From: Anaspis maculata
Lineage: Eukaryota > Arthropoda > Insecta > Coleoptera > Scraptiidae
Assembly: GCA_949128115.1 (NCBI GenBank)
Contig: OX421964.1
Coordinates: 14,718,892 to 14,782,891 of the forward strand
Length of the DNA: 64,000 nt
Direction of reading: 5' to 3'
The position numbers and the translations under genes were made by a program. Every line of letters begins with the position of its first letter. Position 1 is the first letter of the stretch. The notes under the pieces are model-generated. The model saw nothing but the letters and a program-made list of their open reading frames with translations. It was not told where the DNA came from and did not search any database. Shown one piece after another: positions 23,708 to 34,866 of this stretch.

Positions 23708-23925
23708 GACGGCCCCGTAGCACAGTCGGTAGTCTGCCGTCTGTGGTGCGGATGGCGCGGGTTCGAATCCCGGTCAGTCATGGATGTTTTGTGTTTGTTC
23801 AAAAATTTGCGTATATTGTAATACATATGTAATAACTTACTGTTATCAATTAAAAAAAAGGCGCAAAAACTCCTATGGTGCTGATAAGCCGAGAAGGAGG
23901 AAAACATTTATTTATTATTTATTTA
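23708..23925 (+). mobile_element. tRNA-derived SINE with 17-bp TSD
   Basis: The 5' head resembles a tRNA with pol III promoter boxes: box A at TAGCACAGTCGG (about 23717) and box B GGTTCGAATCC (about 23759-23769). A unique body of about 110 bp follows, with an AT-rich ATTTATTTATT tail. The direct repeat TTTATAAGAATAAAAAA flanks it at 23691-23707 and 23926-23942. The opposite arm of the host foldback (21721-21750) has the corresponding site uninterrupted, which confirms the insertion. It is not a functional tRNA gene: it runs on into the SINE body. Confidence 0.93.
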
Positions 23926-25037
23926 TTTATAAGAATAAAAAAATTCCGAATTTAAATTCATTTTCTCAATTTCGACCCCTAACCCCCTTGATAACTACCC
24001 CAATTCACAACTTGGATTTTTTTAATTATTTTTCTCTTGATCACAAGCTCGATCTCAACCAGTTTCATGAATTTCAAAAAATTTGAGACTATTCCTAATT
24101 TTGGCCTTATTAGGAGTGTAGGGGAAAAACTATTCATAGGAGGGGTCCAATTTTTCAGGAATATATTTCTTGAATCAAGATCTACAACATATAAAAAATT
24201 TAGCCAAATTCACCGAAACCACTTTTTCATATAAAACGTGCGGGGTCCTTTGGCATACTTGTTCAGAAGACCCTCCTTCGCAATTCCAGATGTGGCGCCA
24301 CGCGAGATTTTACGTCAGAGACACTGTATTGCGGTTAATATACCTGCAAGGGGTGAATTCTGTGAAAAGGTTCCTGGCCGGTCTCTGGTACCGAAGGGTA
24401 AAAAATTGCAACTCAAAATTAAAGGTACAGAACCCGATGGAACCCGTCAATCCAATGTATGCAAATACGTCACAGTTCGACGCATCACATCCCGTTGATA
24501 CAATTTTGGCACAAAAAGTGTCGATCATTTTGAAGGGGGGCCGCGGGGGAGGGCGAAATTCGACTGGGTGGCTCTTTTTCTTCCTGGGCCATGAAGAATC
24601 GATCACGACAAGATTGGTATCTTTTCCGACTAAATTCAATGTCCTGAACTTGAATCCGATGTGTGAATTTGGATAAAAAGAAGTTCGAACAAGTTAACTT
24701 GAGAAAACCTGTTTTCTCAAACTTTTTTTTACTGTAAGAGGTATTCATCTTGAAAATATCTCAGAGCCCATTAGACTAAACTGTATTCTTCACGAAAATC
24801 ATCCATTCGATCTGTAACTTTGTTTTTCGAGTTAGGAAAAATCGATTTGAACTTTAGTCGGCACTGCCCGGCGTCTACTAATGACCAGAACACTACAGCA
24901 TGCACCTTCAAGTAATGACTCAATACCCTGCACTGCGATTTATGACGATATTGTTTATGTTATAGGGAATTCAGTTCTGCACAGATCCTCGAACTTTCAA
25001 AGATGAGTTATAATTTTTCAGATAGTTCGGGCTATTT

Positions 25038-26395
25038 ATTATTTATTTAGCGTATGGCATACATGCTACAGACAAGAGGTACCTCGAGAGGTACTATAAT
25101 AATAGTAATAGAAAGTACTTAATATAACGAGTATATAAAAAAGTAAATAAATAAATAAATAAAAAGAAATAATTAATCAGATCCCGATGTCCAAGTTTTC
25201 AATCCAAGTGACTGTATCTTTGGAAAGGGTGTAAAAGTCCAAGAAATTGCCAGGGTATGCCCTTCGTTCGCACTCCTGAACAATGTGCACGACAGTTTGG
25301 CGTGGATTTCCACAGTCACAGTGTCCAGATTGAACTTTACCACATTTATACAAAAAGTCGGCGGTTCTACCGTGGTTGCATCTAATTCGGTTCGCAGTCT
25401 TCCAGATTTTCCTTGGAAGGTCGAATCCACTCGGCTTCTGGTCGACTGGTAAATATAAGTTCACATCTTGGGTTGTTGTCCGACTCCATAATTCCTTCCA
25501 CTTATGTATGATATTGAAGTTTTCAACGCGAAGTTGATTGGCCGATTTGATGGGTGGTCTACGCGATTTTAATCGAGTTGAAGACGCGGCGACAATATCT
25601 TCGTGTATAGGTAGATGTCCGTTTTCCATCACCTTTCCGAATTGACGAAATAAAGCAGCTTGTCTTCGGAGAAAGGGAGGCGCAATATGGCTAAGTGTGG
25701 GAAGCCAGTAAGTCGGTGTAGATTTAATGCATCCCGTGATAATGCGCATTGCACTATTGAGTACGGTGTCGATTTTGTGCACGTGATGGCTGTTCAGCCA
25801 GACTGGAGCTCCGTATTCTGCGGCACTGTAAACCAAACTCATTGCCGAACATCTGAGTGTGTCTGCTGAGGCACCCCATGTTGTACCACATAGCTTCTGG
25901 AGTATGTTATTCCTCGTTCGTGCTTTAGCTGCTACATTAGACAGATGATAGCTGTACGTAAGGGTTCTGTCAAGAGTGATGCCAAGATATTTTGGTGTTG
26001 GATTGTTTCTGAGCAAAGTTCCATTGAAATATATAGTGAGATGATGGTTGGCGAGTCTGTTATCCAAATGAAAACAAGCACATTCAGTCTTCGTAGGGCT
26101 TGGGGTCAATCTCCATTTACGGTAGAACTCGGCAAGAATTCTAAGATCGTCGGTCAGGATTTTTTCCGTGCTTTCGATTGTTTTCCGTCTAACGGCTATC
26201 GCCAGGTCATCTGCGTACATAAATTTCTTAGAGGTAGTTGGTGGTAGGTCAGCTGTGTATAAGTTGAATAAGATGGGGGCCAGTACTGAGCCTTGAGGTA
26301 AGCCATTCTGTAGTTTTCGGACTCTGCTTATCACGTCTCCCATGGTAACTTGAAATGGCCTGTCACATAACATGATGTTCAAAAGTTTGGCCTAT
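25038..26395 (-). mobile_element. 5'-truncated LINE with 12-bp TSD
   Basis: The direct repeat TTCGGGCTATTT lies at 25026-25037 and 26396-26407. Between them, on the minus strand, a 401-codon frame (25177-26382) is intact. It carries GLPQGSVLAPILFNLYTADL, YADDLAIA, KTECACF and KYLGITLDRTLTYSYH, then a long C-terminal region ending with CDCGNPRQTVVHIVQEC, a possible CCHC finger. These are RT motifs B, C and D of a Jockey/Loa-like element. The 3' UTR has TAAATAAATAAAT-type tail repeats. Endonuclease and the start of RT are missing, so the copy was dead on arrival but is young. Confidence 0.9.
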
Positions 26396-27427
26396 TTCGG
26401 GCTATTTTCATTTAAAGATGCATGGTGTAGTGTTCTGGTCAGTAGTAGACGACGGGCTGAGCCGACTAAAGTTCAAATCGATTTTTTCTATCTCGAAAAA
26501 CAAAGTTACAGATCGAATGGATGATTTTCGTCAAGAATACAGTTCAATCTAATGGCCTCTGAAATATTTTCAAAGATGAATGCCTCTAACAGTAAAAAAA
26601 AGTTTTGTGAAAATTGTCAAAAAAAACAGGTTTTCTCAAGTTAACTTGTTTGAACTTGTTTTTGTCCAAATTTATACGTCGGATTCAAGTTCAAGACATT
26701 GAATTTAGTCGGAAAAGAAAGCAATCTTGTCGTGACCCATTCTTCATGGCCCAGGAAGAAAAAGAGCCACTCAGCCGAGTTTCGCCCTCCCCCGCGACCC
26801 CCTTCAACAATGATCGACACTTTTTGCACAAAAATTGTATCAACGGGATGTGATGCGTCGAACTGTGACGTATTTGCATCCATTAGATTGACGGGTTCCA
26901 TCGGGTTATGTACCTTCAATTTTGAGTTGCAATTTTTTACCCCCCTCCAATAACTCGAAGCCTCGGGGTGCGATTTTTGGCAATTTTAGATATGTAGTAG
27001 GGCACTTAATTCTGAACAGAATATCAAATTTTCAGGACGTTCATATCCTTGCCGCGGTTTTGTCAATTTTTTTACCATGTTTCCTGTACTAAAACGAAGT
27101 TGGCCTTAAAATGTATTAAAACAACGTATAAAGGCAGCATTTGGAACTTTGCTTGTGAAAATGCTCTTCTCACTCATTTCTACATGTAGTTTTAGCTAAA
27201 CAGAACTAAAAAATACCGACTGCGGTACCAGAGACCGGCCAGGAACCATTTTTGCAAAATTTACCCCTAGCTGGTATATTAACCGCAATACAGTGCCTCT
27301 GGTGTGAAATCTTGCATGGCGCCACATCTGGAATTGCAAAGGAGGGTCTTCTGAACACGTATGTCAAATTTCATGCTTTGATCACAAAATGCACAGATCG
27401 TTCCATTCTTGCCCGTTAACCCCGCCA

Positions 27428-27697
27428 CTACTGGTCGAAATTGACAAGACACGGACCGACCTATTCCAAATCCGCCACATTTGCAGCATTTCAGTCACTA
27501 CCGAATCCCTGAAACCCTCCCTCCAAATAGGGCAATCCATGTGCCGCGCAATGCGCAAACTATAATATCTGCGTGAAGTGCGGCACAAACCACCCCCCAG
27601 AGACGTGCGCGTTTTAAAACCGAAGGGTTCAAATGCGCCAACTGCGGCGGAAAACACACGAACACAATGAACGGAACAACGAACAACGAACAGAACC
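27428..27697 (+). pseudogene. LINE copy A, ORF1 C-terminal zinc-knuckle part
   Basis: Reads LLVEIDKTRTDLFQIRHIC, SISVTTESLKPSLQIGQ, then CANYNICVKCGTNHPPETC and, after a frameshift, FKCANCGGKHTNT. These are tandem CX2CX3HX4C knuckles of a Jockey-type Gag-like protein. The first part aligns with 28590-28700 of copy B. It is the continuation of the ORF1 broken at 19806, now 7.6 kb away because of nested insertions. It ends just before the 5' end of copy B. Confidence 0.8.
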
Positions 27698-27699
27698 GA

Positions 27700-28733
27700 T
27701 TCGTCATTGAGTAACCGTTTTGAACACATCATACGCTCTCAGTTAGAATACCACCGCAACATTTCAACACAACACAAGGCGCCTGCCGCCAAGATTTCGT
27801 CGATAAAAAGCCTAACCGCCCGCCGCCGACGAGCCCGCATCGTTCCCACCAAGAAGCCCACCCCGCCAACCAGGATGGAAGGCAACGAAATCCCCCACCC
27901 CCAGGACTTCACTCCAGCGCAGCTCCAGCAGCTGGTAAGAGCCTTCAGTGACTTCCAAGCCACCGTGAAAACCCTTACCGACCAGCTTAAAGCCGCCCAC
28001 GATCAAATCGCACAACTCACACAACACGTACGGACACTGACAAACCCCCCCACCAAGATGCTGACGGAAACCGACGCTAAAAGACACACGCCTCCCGACG
28101 ATCAGACAAGCGACACAGACGGATTTACCCTACCCAAGGACAAATCCCGTAAAAAGACGAAATACCGAAAACTCAAAATTCAAAACTCTCAAATTCCCCC
28201 CAACAACACAAAAATAACAGACGACAAAAAAACGCGTACCTACTCCCAATTTTCATCCGCGAAAAGCAAAATTGGACAAAAATCAGCAGCCAACTGACCC
28301 GAAATAACGTCATCATCACGACAGCGACGAATAAACCCGACGCAATCAAAATCCAACCCCAAGATCCCGATCATTACCGCAAAGCCTTGCGAATCCTGAA
28401 CGACGCCAACGTCCAGTACCATACCTTTCAACTCGACACGGACAAAAACCTCAGAGTAGTCCTCAGAGGAGTGCCAACTGAAATTCAAATCGAAGAAGTC
28501 GAAGAATCGCTCGACGATCAATCTTTCAATTCCATCAAAGTAAGCCGCATGCGGCATCCAAGGACTAAACAACCCATGCCACTGATCCTGGTGGAAATCG
28601 ACGAATCACGGACCGACCTTTTCCAAATCCGCCACATTTGTAACATCTCAGTTACCACCGAATCCCTGAAACCCTACCTCCAAATAGGGCAGTGCCACCG
28701 ATGCCAAAGCAGCCCAAAATCACCACACAAAAA
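27700..28733 (+). pseudogene. LINE copy B, 5' UTR and ORF1 (Gag-like)
   Basis: ORF1 starts at ATG 27875 (MEGNEIPHPQ), with arginine/proline-rich open sequence upstream that is probably untranslated. After a hydrophilic region, a frameshift near 28235 moves to a frame reading PIFIREKQNW, LRVVLRGVPTEIQIEEVEES, PMPLILVEIDES and IGQCHRCQ. That is the RNA-binding-like domain and first zinc knuckle of Jockey-clade ORF1 proteins. The knuckle region is cut at about 28710-28733 by FB-T element b. The ORF1 tail resumes at 34867. Confidence 0.8.
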
Positions 28734-28983
28734 ATCTGTGCAGCGGTTAGTAAGAACCACCTTGCATTTTGTGATAAAAGCATAAAACTGGGCACATACG
28801 CTCTACAGACTGTCCTTTACTATTTACGAGGCGGACCCACGATGGAACCGCCGTGCAACTGTCAGAATTGGCATTTGCCTACCTTCCAGGGGCAAAAACT
28901 GAAGTCGGTTATCAAGCTGATTTAAAAGTGACGTCTATCAATGCAGTAGACCTTCACAGTATAACTTTGCCAAAACAGATGTC

Positions 28984-29940
28984 AATATTACGAAAGGAAG
29001 GGGAATGGGAGGGGATAGTTCCAGCCGCGGCACAGATTTTTTCATTTGTTAATTTCGGATCAAATTGACAAGTTTAGTGTCGTTTCCGACCAAATCACAA
29101 CTTCTGAGCTCAAATTAAATGTTGTGATTGCAGTTTGAAGAAAAAATTTCTTGTTTGGTTGAAAAAAAATATATTCCAGAAAAAATCTTAGTTTTTTTTA
29201 TTTCAACTTTCATCACAATTCCGGGCATTCGAAGTGGAAATCCTTAACTAGTTCACTTCTTCAAAGCTTCCTGTACATAAAAACCATGTACGAGACCTGA
29301 TTTTTACTCTGACAAGATCGTGAGCCACATTTGTTCCTAAAGTCGTAGAAGTAATATCCAATAATTTTAATAATTTTCATGTACGAATAAAGGTGTACGT
29401 GCAAAGCCTTGCAGTTTGTGATAAAAGCCTGAAACTCGACATACATGGTCTATGGACTGTCCTTTACGATATAAGAGGTGCACCCATGACGGAACCGCCG
29501 TGCAGCTGTCAGAATCGCCGCGATACCTTCTCACGCACACTTCAATTCGTACATGAAAATGATTGCATATTACTTTCATGACTTTATAAACAAATGAGGC
29601 TCACGAACTTGTCAAAGTAAAAGTCAGGTCTCGTACATGGTTTTCATGTGCAGGAAGCTTTGAAGTGAACTAAATAACGATTCCTACTTCGAATGTCTTG
29701 AATTAGGATAAAAGTCAAAATAAAAAAACCTAAATTTTTTTTCTGAAATATATTTTTTTGGTAACAAAACAGAATCTTTTTTCTTCAAACTGCAATTACA
29801 ACATTCAATTTGAAATCAGAAGATGTAATTTAGTCGGAAACGACACCAAACTTATTGATTTTGGTCCGAAATTTCAAATAAAAAAATCTGTGCCGCGGCT
29901 TGAACTATCCCCTCCCATTTCTCCTCCTTCTGTAATATTA
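28984..29940. mobile_element. Foldback CC inside element b
   Basis: Arms about 28984-29400 and 29520-29940 (AATATTACGAAAGGAAGG / inverted CCTTCTGTAATATT), both with GTGTCGTTTCCGAC. The spacer 29409-29519 is itself a copy of the first 110 bases of the FB-T left arm (CTTGCAGTTTGTGATAAAAG). The arms share the TTTCCGACTAAATT motif with element C, so CC and b may be parts of one larger FB-T structure. Confidence 0.75.
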
Positions 29941-31265
29941 CTTTCCCGGCCCCCCACGAACTCGGAGGGAAAGTATTGTAATCGTGCAGAAAAAAAGTTT
30001 TGTGATTACGCCGGATATATCCATTTCGAGGTTTTTCAAGACGATTGAGACAATTTCCAGAATGATGTTTGTCCGTATGTCTGTATGTGTGTATGTCTGT
30101 GATCTTCCACGATAACTGCCGAAACGTCGATCAGATCAATTTGAAATTTGGTATGCAGACGTGGTTTCACCCTGAAATGACCGGATTAGTTTTTGGCTGT
30201 CATCTGTCAAACAGAAGTGTCACTATCAGAAAATGACAAAAGCTATATCTCACGAAACTTGACTTTCGATATGCCATTCGAAAGCCCTTGAAAAACTGTA
30301 TTCAGAACAGTTTAAAATATTTCCCTATCTGTTATCTGTCAAATTATAAAAAATGTCAAAGTCTGGAACTTCGCCATTTAATTATTCAAAATCTATACGA
30401 TAGATTTAAACCAAACTCGGCAGGAAGCAACATTACCAAAGAATCAAACTAATGCTGAAGCTGGTGTTTCCCATCATTCACCAGCCGAGCGCTATGAATT
30501 TTCAAAGTTGGGCCTGGCCGAATTCAGCCGGGCTTGCCTGTTGCTCGACTTTTGGCCTATACAATTCTCTTAGCAACCAAACCGGTACGTTTCTGTTACA
30601 CTGACGTATCTATGTCAAAATGACAACATGGATACTGTTCTCGGTGTTTTATTTTGTATCTTCTGCTTGCATCGTTCAAGGCAACAGTGCGAACAACTTC
30701 AAGTGTTGTTTGGGGCTTCGTAAACCCCCTCGTATTTTCTGTAATTCTGTAGCTTCAGCAATTTCAGTATGCTATGCGTATCCCGTTGACGTATATTATA
30801 TACAAGCTCTAATGTGTGCAGTGCCCTTATATGATGCGGTACCAGGGCTCCACCACGCCTCATGGTGTCTGCCGTTCAAGGCCCCGATGGGGCCCCTCAT
30901 CTGTGACTATTAGATTTTGCCGTTTCAGGCCAAAACGGCGCCCTTGTGTCTTCCTGGGTTGGTTGAAGCCCTATAGGCTCCCTGGTGTTACAAAGTGTCT
31001 CTTGGAGCCCACTGAGCCACCCTCTCGGTTTTCGAGTTTTCAGAGCTATATTGTGCCGTCAGGTGTGGTTGGAACCTAACCTCCTGATGGGCTCGAAGCC
31101 TCATTTCACACGTAACTTAGGGGCCCTGAATTGCAATTAGTTAGAACTCTGCCCCTGGTTTTCAACCCATGAATCGATTTTCACCAGCTGTTTTTTAAAC
31201 AATAAGTAAAGTGGTTCTTGAACATTTTCCAACAATTTTTGTTAAATTTCCCGAGTTTTGTGACG
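29938..31265. repeat. Repeat E, diverged copy 3
   Basis: Positions 29938-30530 align with the first third of E (ACTTTCCCGGCC... to the GAGCGCTATGAATTTTC phrase). Positions 31135-31265 align with a later part (TGGTTCTTGAACATTTTCC). The stretch 30530-31135 is not clearly E and may be an insertion or extreme divergence. It starts exactly where foldback CC ends. Confidence 0.65.
30620..30913 (+). CDS. Hypothetical small protein with signal-peptide-like start
   Basis: ATG-initiated frame of 97 codons. The N-terminus MTTWILFSVFYFVSSACIVQ looks like a cleavable signal peptide, and several cysteines follow. No domain is recognised. It lies in a segment that interrupts a diverged E repeat, and its 3' half overlaps GC-richer sequence that reads like untranslated DNA (GGCCCCGATGGGGCCC palindrome). 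No splice context or promoter is evident. It could be chance. Confidence 0.2.
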   Translation: MTTWILFSVFYFVSSACIVQGNSANNFKCCLGLRKPPRIFCNSVASAISVCYAYPVDVYYIQALMCAVPLYDAVPGLHHASWCLPFKAPMGPLICDY

Positions 31266-32022
31266 TTCTAGAATAGCGTTGTTAATTCCCATTTGATTTG
31301 GCATGGGTATATTCATACCTACTTTCTGATACTTTCTATACAATATGTACTTTAAATACCAACACCTAAAAATTCAGCCCCAAAAATTTAGTGATTTTAT
31401 CGCACACAAAATAACTTGTTCATTCTATAATTATTTGAAAAAAGTACTTCTAAGTATTTTAGGAATGTTAATATTCAATTTTATACAAAAAAAATCTCTT
31501 CGATGGAGAGCAACGGCTCAAATAAATACAAATACTTTTGTACACAGAAACTGTACCTGAACATTGTAAAATAACAACAGATCCTTATCAAATGAGGGCA
31601 AGAAAACGTCGCTAGTTTTAGACCGGTAGATTCTGTGCCGGTAGGTAGGTGAAAAGCGTGATCCCTGGGTGAAAATCAAGAACGTAAGAGAAAAATGACG
31701 ACTGAATTGAAAATTTTTGACATTGCATAAACACCGACCGTTGCGTTGTTGAGTTTGAATGCGATTCATCATATTCTGTTCGATTGTGTGTTACGTTGAG
31801 CTTTGAGTTTCTTTTCTTTCGTTGTGGTTCCTCAAAAGTGAGTACTTTATCTCTGATATTATTAATGTACTTTCGAGATCATTGTATTACCTACACTTTA
31901 AATGTTTCATAACTCTAAACATACCTACACAAGACATAGCCTGGATAGAGTCCTTACATAGGTATAGTACACGTACAGCCACCGTGAGGCCAGCTGGTCT
32001 TTTACCAGCCAAACCTTTTATT
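31266..32022. other. Unassigned
   Basis: AT-rich, no long ORF, no partner elsewhere in the window. Short TAGGTAGGT runs only. Confidence 0.35.
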
Positions 32023-32178
32023 CTATTAGGGCCAAATTTCAAGTCTGAGTTACAACACGCGCAGCGTGGCGCAAGAAGTCACGTGATCCAATAATGGCAT
32101 GCTCATTGGCACAGAGGGATCACGTGACTACTTGCGCCACGCTGCGCGGGTTGCAATTTGAAATTGAAATTTAGCCCT
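32023..32178. mobile_element. Small foldback X
   Basis: Arms pair GCGCAGCGTGGCGCAAGAAG and GTCACGTGATCC with GGATCACGTGAC and CTTGCGCCACGCTGCGC, with GGGCCAAATTTCAA-type ends. The spacer is about 30 bp. The following 32180-32890 shows nothing assignable. Confidence 0.85.
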
Positions 32179-32893
32179 TATAGGCCAGGCGGTATGTCGG
32201 TAAAATCACTACAATCTGGAAAAAACTCCGACCAAAGCTTTTATGGTGTCAAACTCTTTGTGAGGTCAGTAGGTCTCTACAACTGAGTTTCCGCCCAAAA
32301 CCGAGATGTGCTGATTCCTCCCCATCTGCACGAAGGTAAAGGATGCCTTGAAAGTGCAAATAGACTTGCTGAACCTACGTACTTTTTCATTAAATTTGCC
32401 TCAGTGCAAACGCACAACTCTTACGCAAACATTGGAAGCATCTGTCATCATCTCTGTGCCAGTCTTACTGTTGGAAAAAAAGATTTCTTTGTGTGGGTCA
32501 GATAAATTACATTTAATCGTTTTTCTACACATGAAAACGATGGAGCAACATGTATTTTGTATGTTTTCTAATAACTCGTATCCATTGAACCCATTTATGG
32601 CGTTAAAATTCAAATAACAGCATTTTTGAAGATCCTGCCAGCTAAGAAGTGAATAATTTTCACCCGCCTGTTAAGCAGCAATTTTTTCAATTTTACCAAA
32701 CACCGTTTGCGAAAATTTTATAAGGAATGAAAAGCTCAAACTCTTCTCTAATTATATCGTGCTTGGCTTAATCGCGGCACGCACTTGAAAGTCTAAAAAA
32801 CTTATTTCTTTTCGAGCGATCCTATTTCACCCGCGTGCAGCCGTGCCTACTTGACATAGACCGGACTGATTACACGAGCTTAGAAATGTACTC

Positions 32894-34604
32894 TTTTACT
32901 TTCCCGGCCCACCCACGAACACGGAGGGAAAGTATTGTAATCGTGCAGAAAAAAAGTTTCGAGATTTCACCGGATATATCCGTTTTGAGGTCCTCCAAGA
33001 CGATTAAGACCATTTTCAGAATGATGTCTGTCTGTGTGTGTGTGTGTATGTGTGTGTGTATGTGTGTCTGTCTGTGATCTTCCACGATAACTGCCGTAAC
33101 GTTGACTGGATCGACTTGATATTTGGTATACAAACATGGTTGTTTCCTGAAAAGAGCCCATTAGTTTTTGGCTGTCATCTGTCAAACCCAACTGTCACTA
33201 TCATCAAATGTCAGAAGCTATATCTCACGGAACTCAACTTGCAATATGTCATTTGAAAGCCCTTGAAAAACTGTATTCAGAACAGTTGGAAACATTGCTC
33301 TATCTGTCATCTGTCAAATAATAAAAAATGTTAAAGTTCAAAACTTTACCAATTGATTATTCAAAATCTATCCGATGGATTGGAACCAGATTTGGCAGGA
33401 AGCAACACAACAAAAGAGTCAAATTAAGGCCGCAGTTGCAGTTTTCCACCATTCTCCAGTTGAGCGTAATGAATTTTCGAAATTTCTCCTGGCCGTTGCC
33501 ACTCAGGAGGGGCTCTCGCCGGTGTTTCGACCAGCACGACTCGCTTTTGTAGCAGGACTCCACTCAAAAATTTATTCCTGCTCGGGGATCGACTTTTTTT
33601 GGAAAATTTCAACTGATATCGAAAGTAGATTGGATAGAGCGTCGTGCAGGTCTATTTTCAGAGTTGACACGGTGTCGGTTTCCCGACTGTAATTTTTTCA
33701 AAATGAAATTTGCACATTCTGTGAATTTGAGAAAAACGCAATGCAAACTTCTACATGCGGTAAGCCCCACGAAATATCAATTTTAGGTGCAGACATGCTG
33801 TGAATAAAAGTTAGAGAAAAGATTGAGCTAATTTTTGAAGGAAAAAGTTTCGAAATCGGATCAACAGTTGCCGAGTTTTCCTCTCTGGAAAAACTGCAAA
33901 TTTTCCAACTTTTTATTCCGTGAACAGATTTCTTGGAATGTTTCTTTTAGAGAATAGATAACTGGTTCTTGAACATTTTCCAATAATTTCTCTCCAATTT
34001 CCCGGGAATTTTCCTCCTGAAAATATAAAACCACTCATGCGATCGTACAAATTAAGCGGTTCTGTCACGATAATTACCGAATTATTGATCCGATCAAATC
34101 GAAATCAGGTACGGAGGCCTAAGTTCAGCCTGGAATGTTCTGATTAGACTTTGGGTGGATGATTTTGATCGGAAGCCCTCAGGTGGCACATTGGGTCTGG
34201 GTTTGTCTGCCCAAGCTCTAAATTGAAAATATAGAGTTGAAATTTGACACAAAGATGCAGTGAAAGTTTTCAATCAAGTTTTTGTAATTTCATCATCATA
34301 TCTGAAGTAGGAACAAAAATTTCAATAAGGAACCAGCATTGCATTTTTGAGATATCACAACAGTTAGCTACCTAGTTCTACCTTTTGGATCATTCCATCA
34401 CCTTGGAAAACTGACCTAACCTGTCATTTTTTCTGTCCGCTCAACAATGGATGCAGGATGCTCGCTAAACGCTCGACTAAATAGAATTTTTTCATCAATT
34501 TCCAAATCGAATCGCCCCCTCCCGAAGGGACACTTCGATCAAAATCATTACTGACGTCTCTGGATACCGCCGGGAAAGTTTTGTGTCGCCCCACAACAGA
34601 TTTT
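32894..34604. repeat. Repeat E, copy 2 (1.71 kb)
   Basis: Nearly identical to 8835-10554 from TTTTACTTTCCCGG to CCCCACAACAGATTTT. Differences are single bases plus a shorter GT microsatellite (33027-33077). It ends precisely where the right arm of FB-T element b starts (GATATCTGTG at 34605). Confidence 0.88.
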
Positions 34605-34866
34605 GATATCTGTGCTGGCGAAGTTATACTGTGAAGGTCTACTGCATTGATAGACGTCACTTTTGAGTCAGCTCGATAACCGACTTCAGTTTTTGCCCCT
34701 GAAAGGTAGGCAATGACAATTCTGACAGCTGCACGGCGGTTCCATCGTGGGTCCGCCTCGTAAATAGTAGAGGAGAGGCTGTAGAGCATATATGCCAAAT
34801 TTCATGCTTTTATCACAAAATGCAAGGTTTCCCTGAAAAATTGTCGTTAACCGCCGCATTAATACG

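Larger units (their letters stand above)
21416..24251. mobile_element. Foldback element with GGACCC termini, copy 2
   Basis: Termini AAAGGACCCAGCACGT / ACGTGCGGGGTCCTTT match the foldback at 5819-6894. Arms are about 21416-22010 and 23130-24251. The right arm is longer because a SINE is inserted in it. The interior holds a small palindrome (22052-22230) and a mariner-like relic (22594-23117). The intact other arm of the host element at 27366-27387 shows the uninterrupted site GCATGAAATTTGACATAC. Insertion therefore occurred at AAATTT, with no clear duplication. Confidence 0.8.
21381..27427. mobile_element. FB-T foldback element C, with nested insertions
   Basis: Left arm: 21381-21415 plus 24252-24915. 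Right arm: about 26412-27427. The right terminus reads inward from CCCGCCACT; the FB-T core (TGTGCATTTTGTGATCAAAG) is at both ends. The left terminus lacks the outermost 25-30 bases. Conserved arm motifs include GTGTCGATCATT and TTTTCCGACTAAATTCA. It is split by foldback 2 (21416-24251) and by a LINE (25038-26395). It lies within ORF1 of LINE copy A, whose frame resumes at about 27428. Confidence 0.8.
28734..34866. mobile_element. FB-T foldback element b with nested repeats
   Basis: Left arm 28734-28983 and right arm 34605-34866 are inverted copies. Both carry the core CCTTGCATTTTGTGATAAAAG and inner phrases such as GGAACCGCCGTGCA and TCAGTTTTTGCCCCTG (rc). The outer flank on the right reads GGCGGTTAACGACAA inward, like the ends of the other FB-T elements. 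The interior holds a foldback (28984-29940), two E repeats and several unassigned stretches. The insertion splits LINE copy B between ORF1 zinc knuckle and ORF1 tail. Confidence 0.8.

Noticed and set aside
23708..23790. A standalone tRNA gene
   Set aside because: Box A and box B are present, but the sequence continues into a SINE body with a tail and TSDs, and the acceptor stem does not close well.
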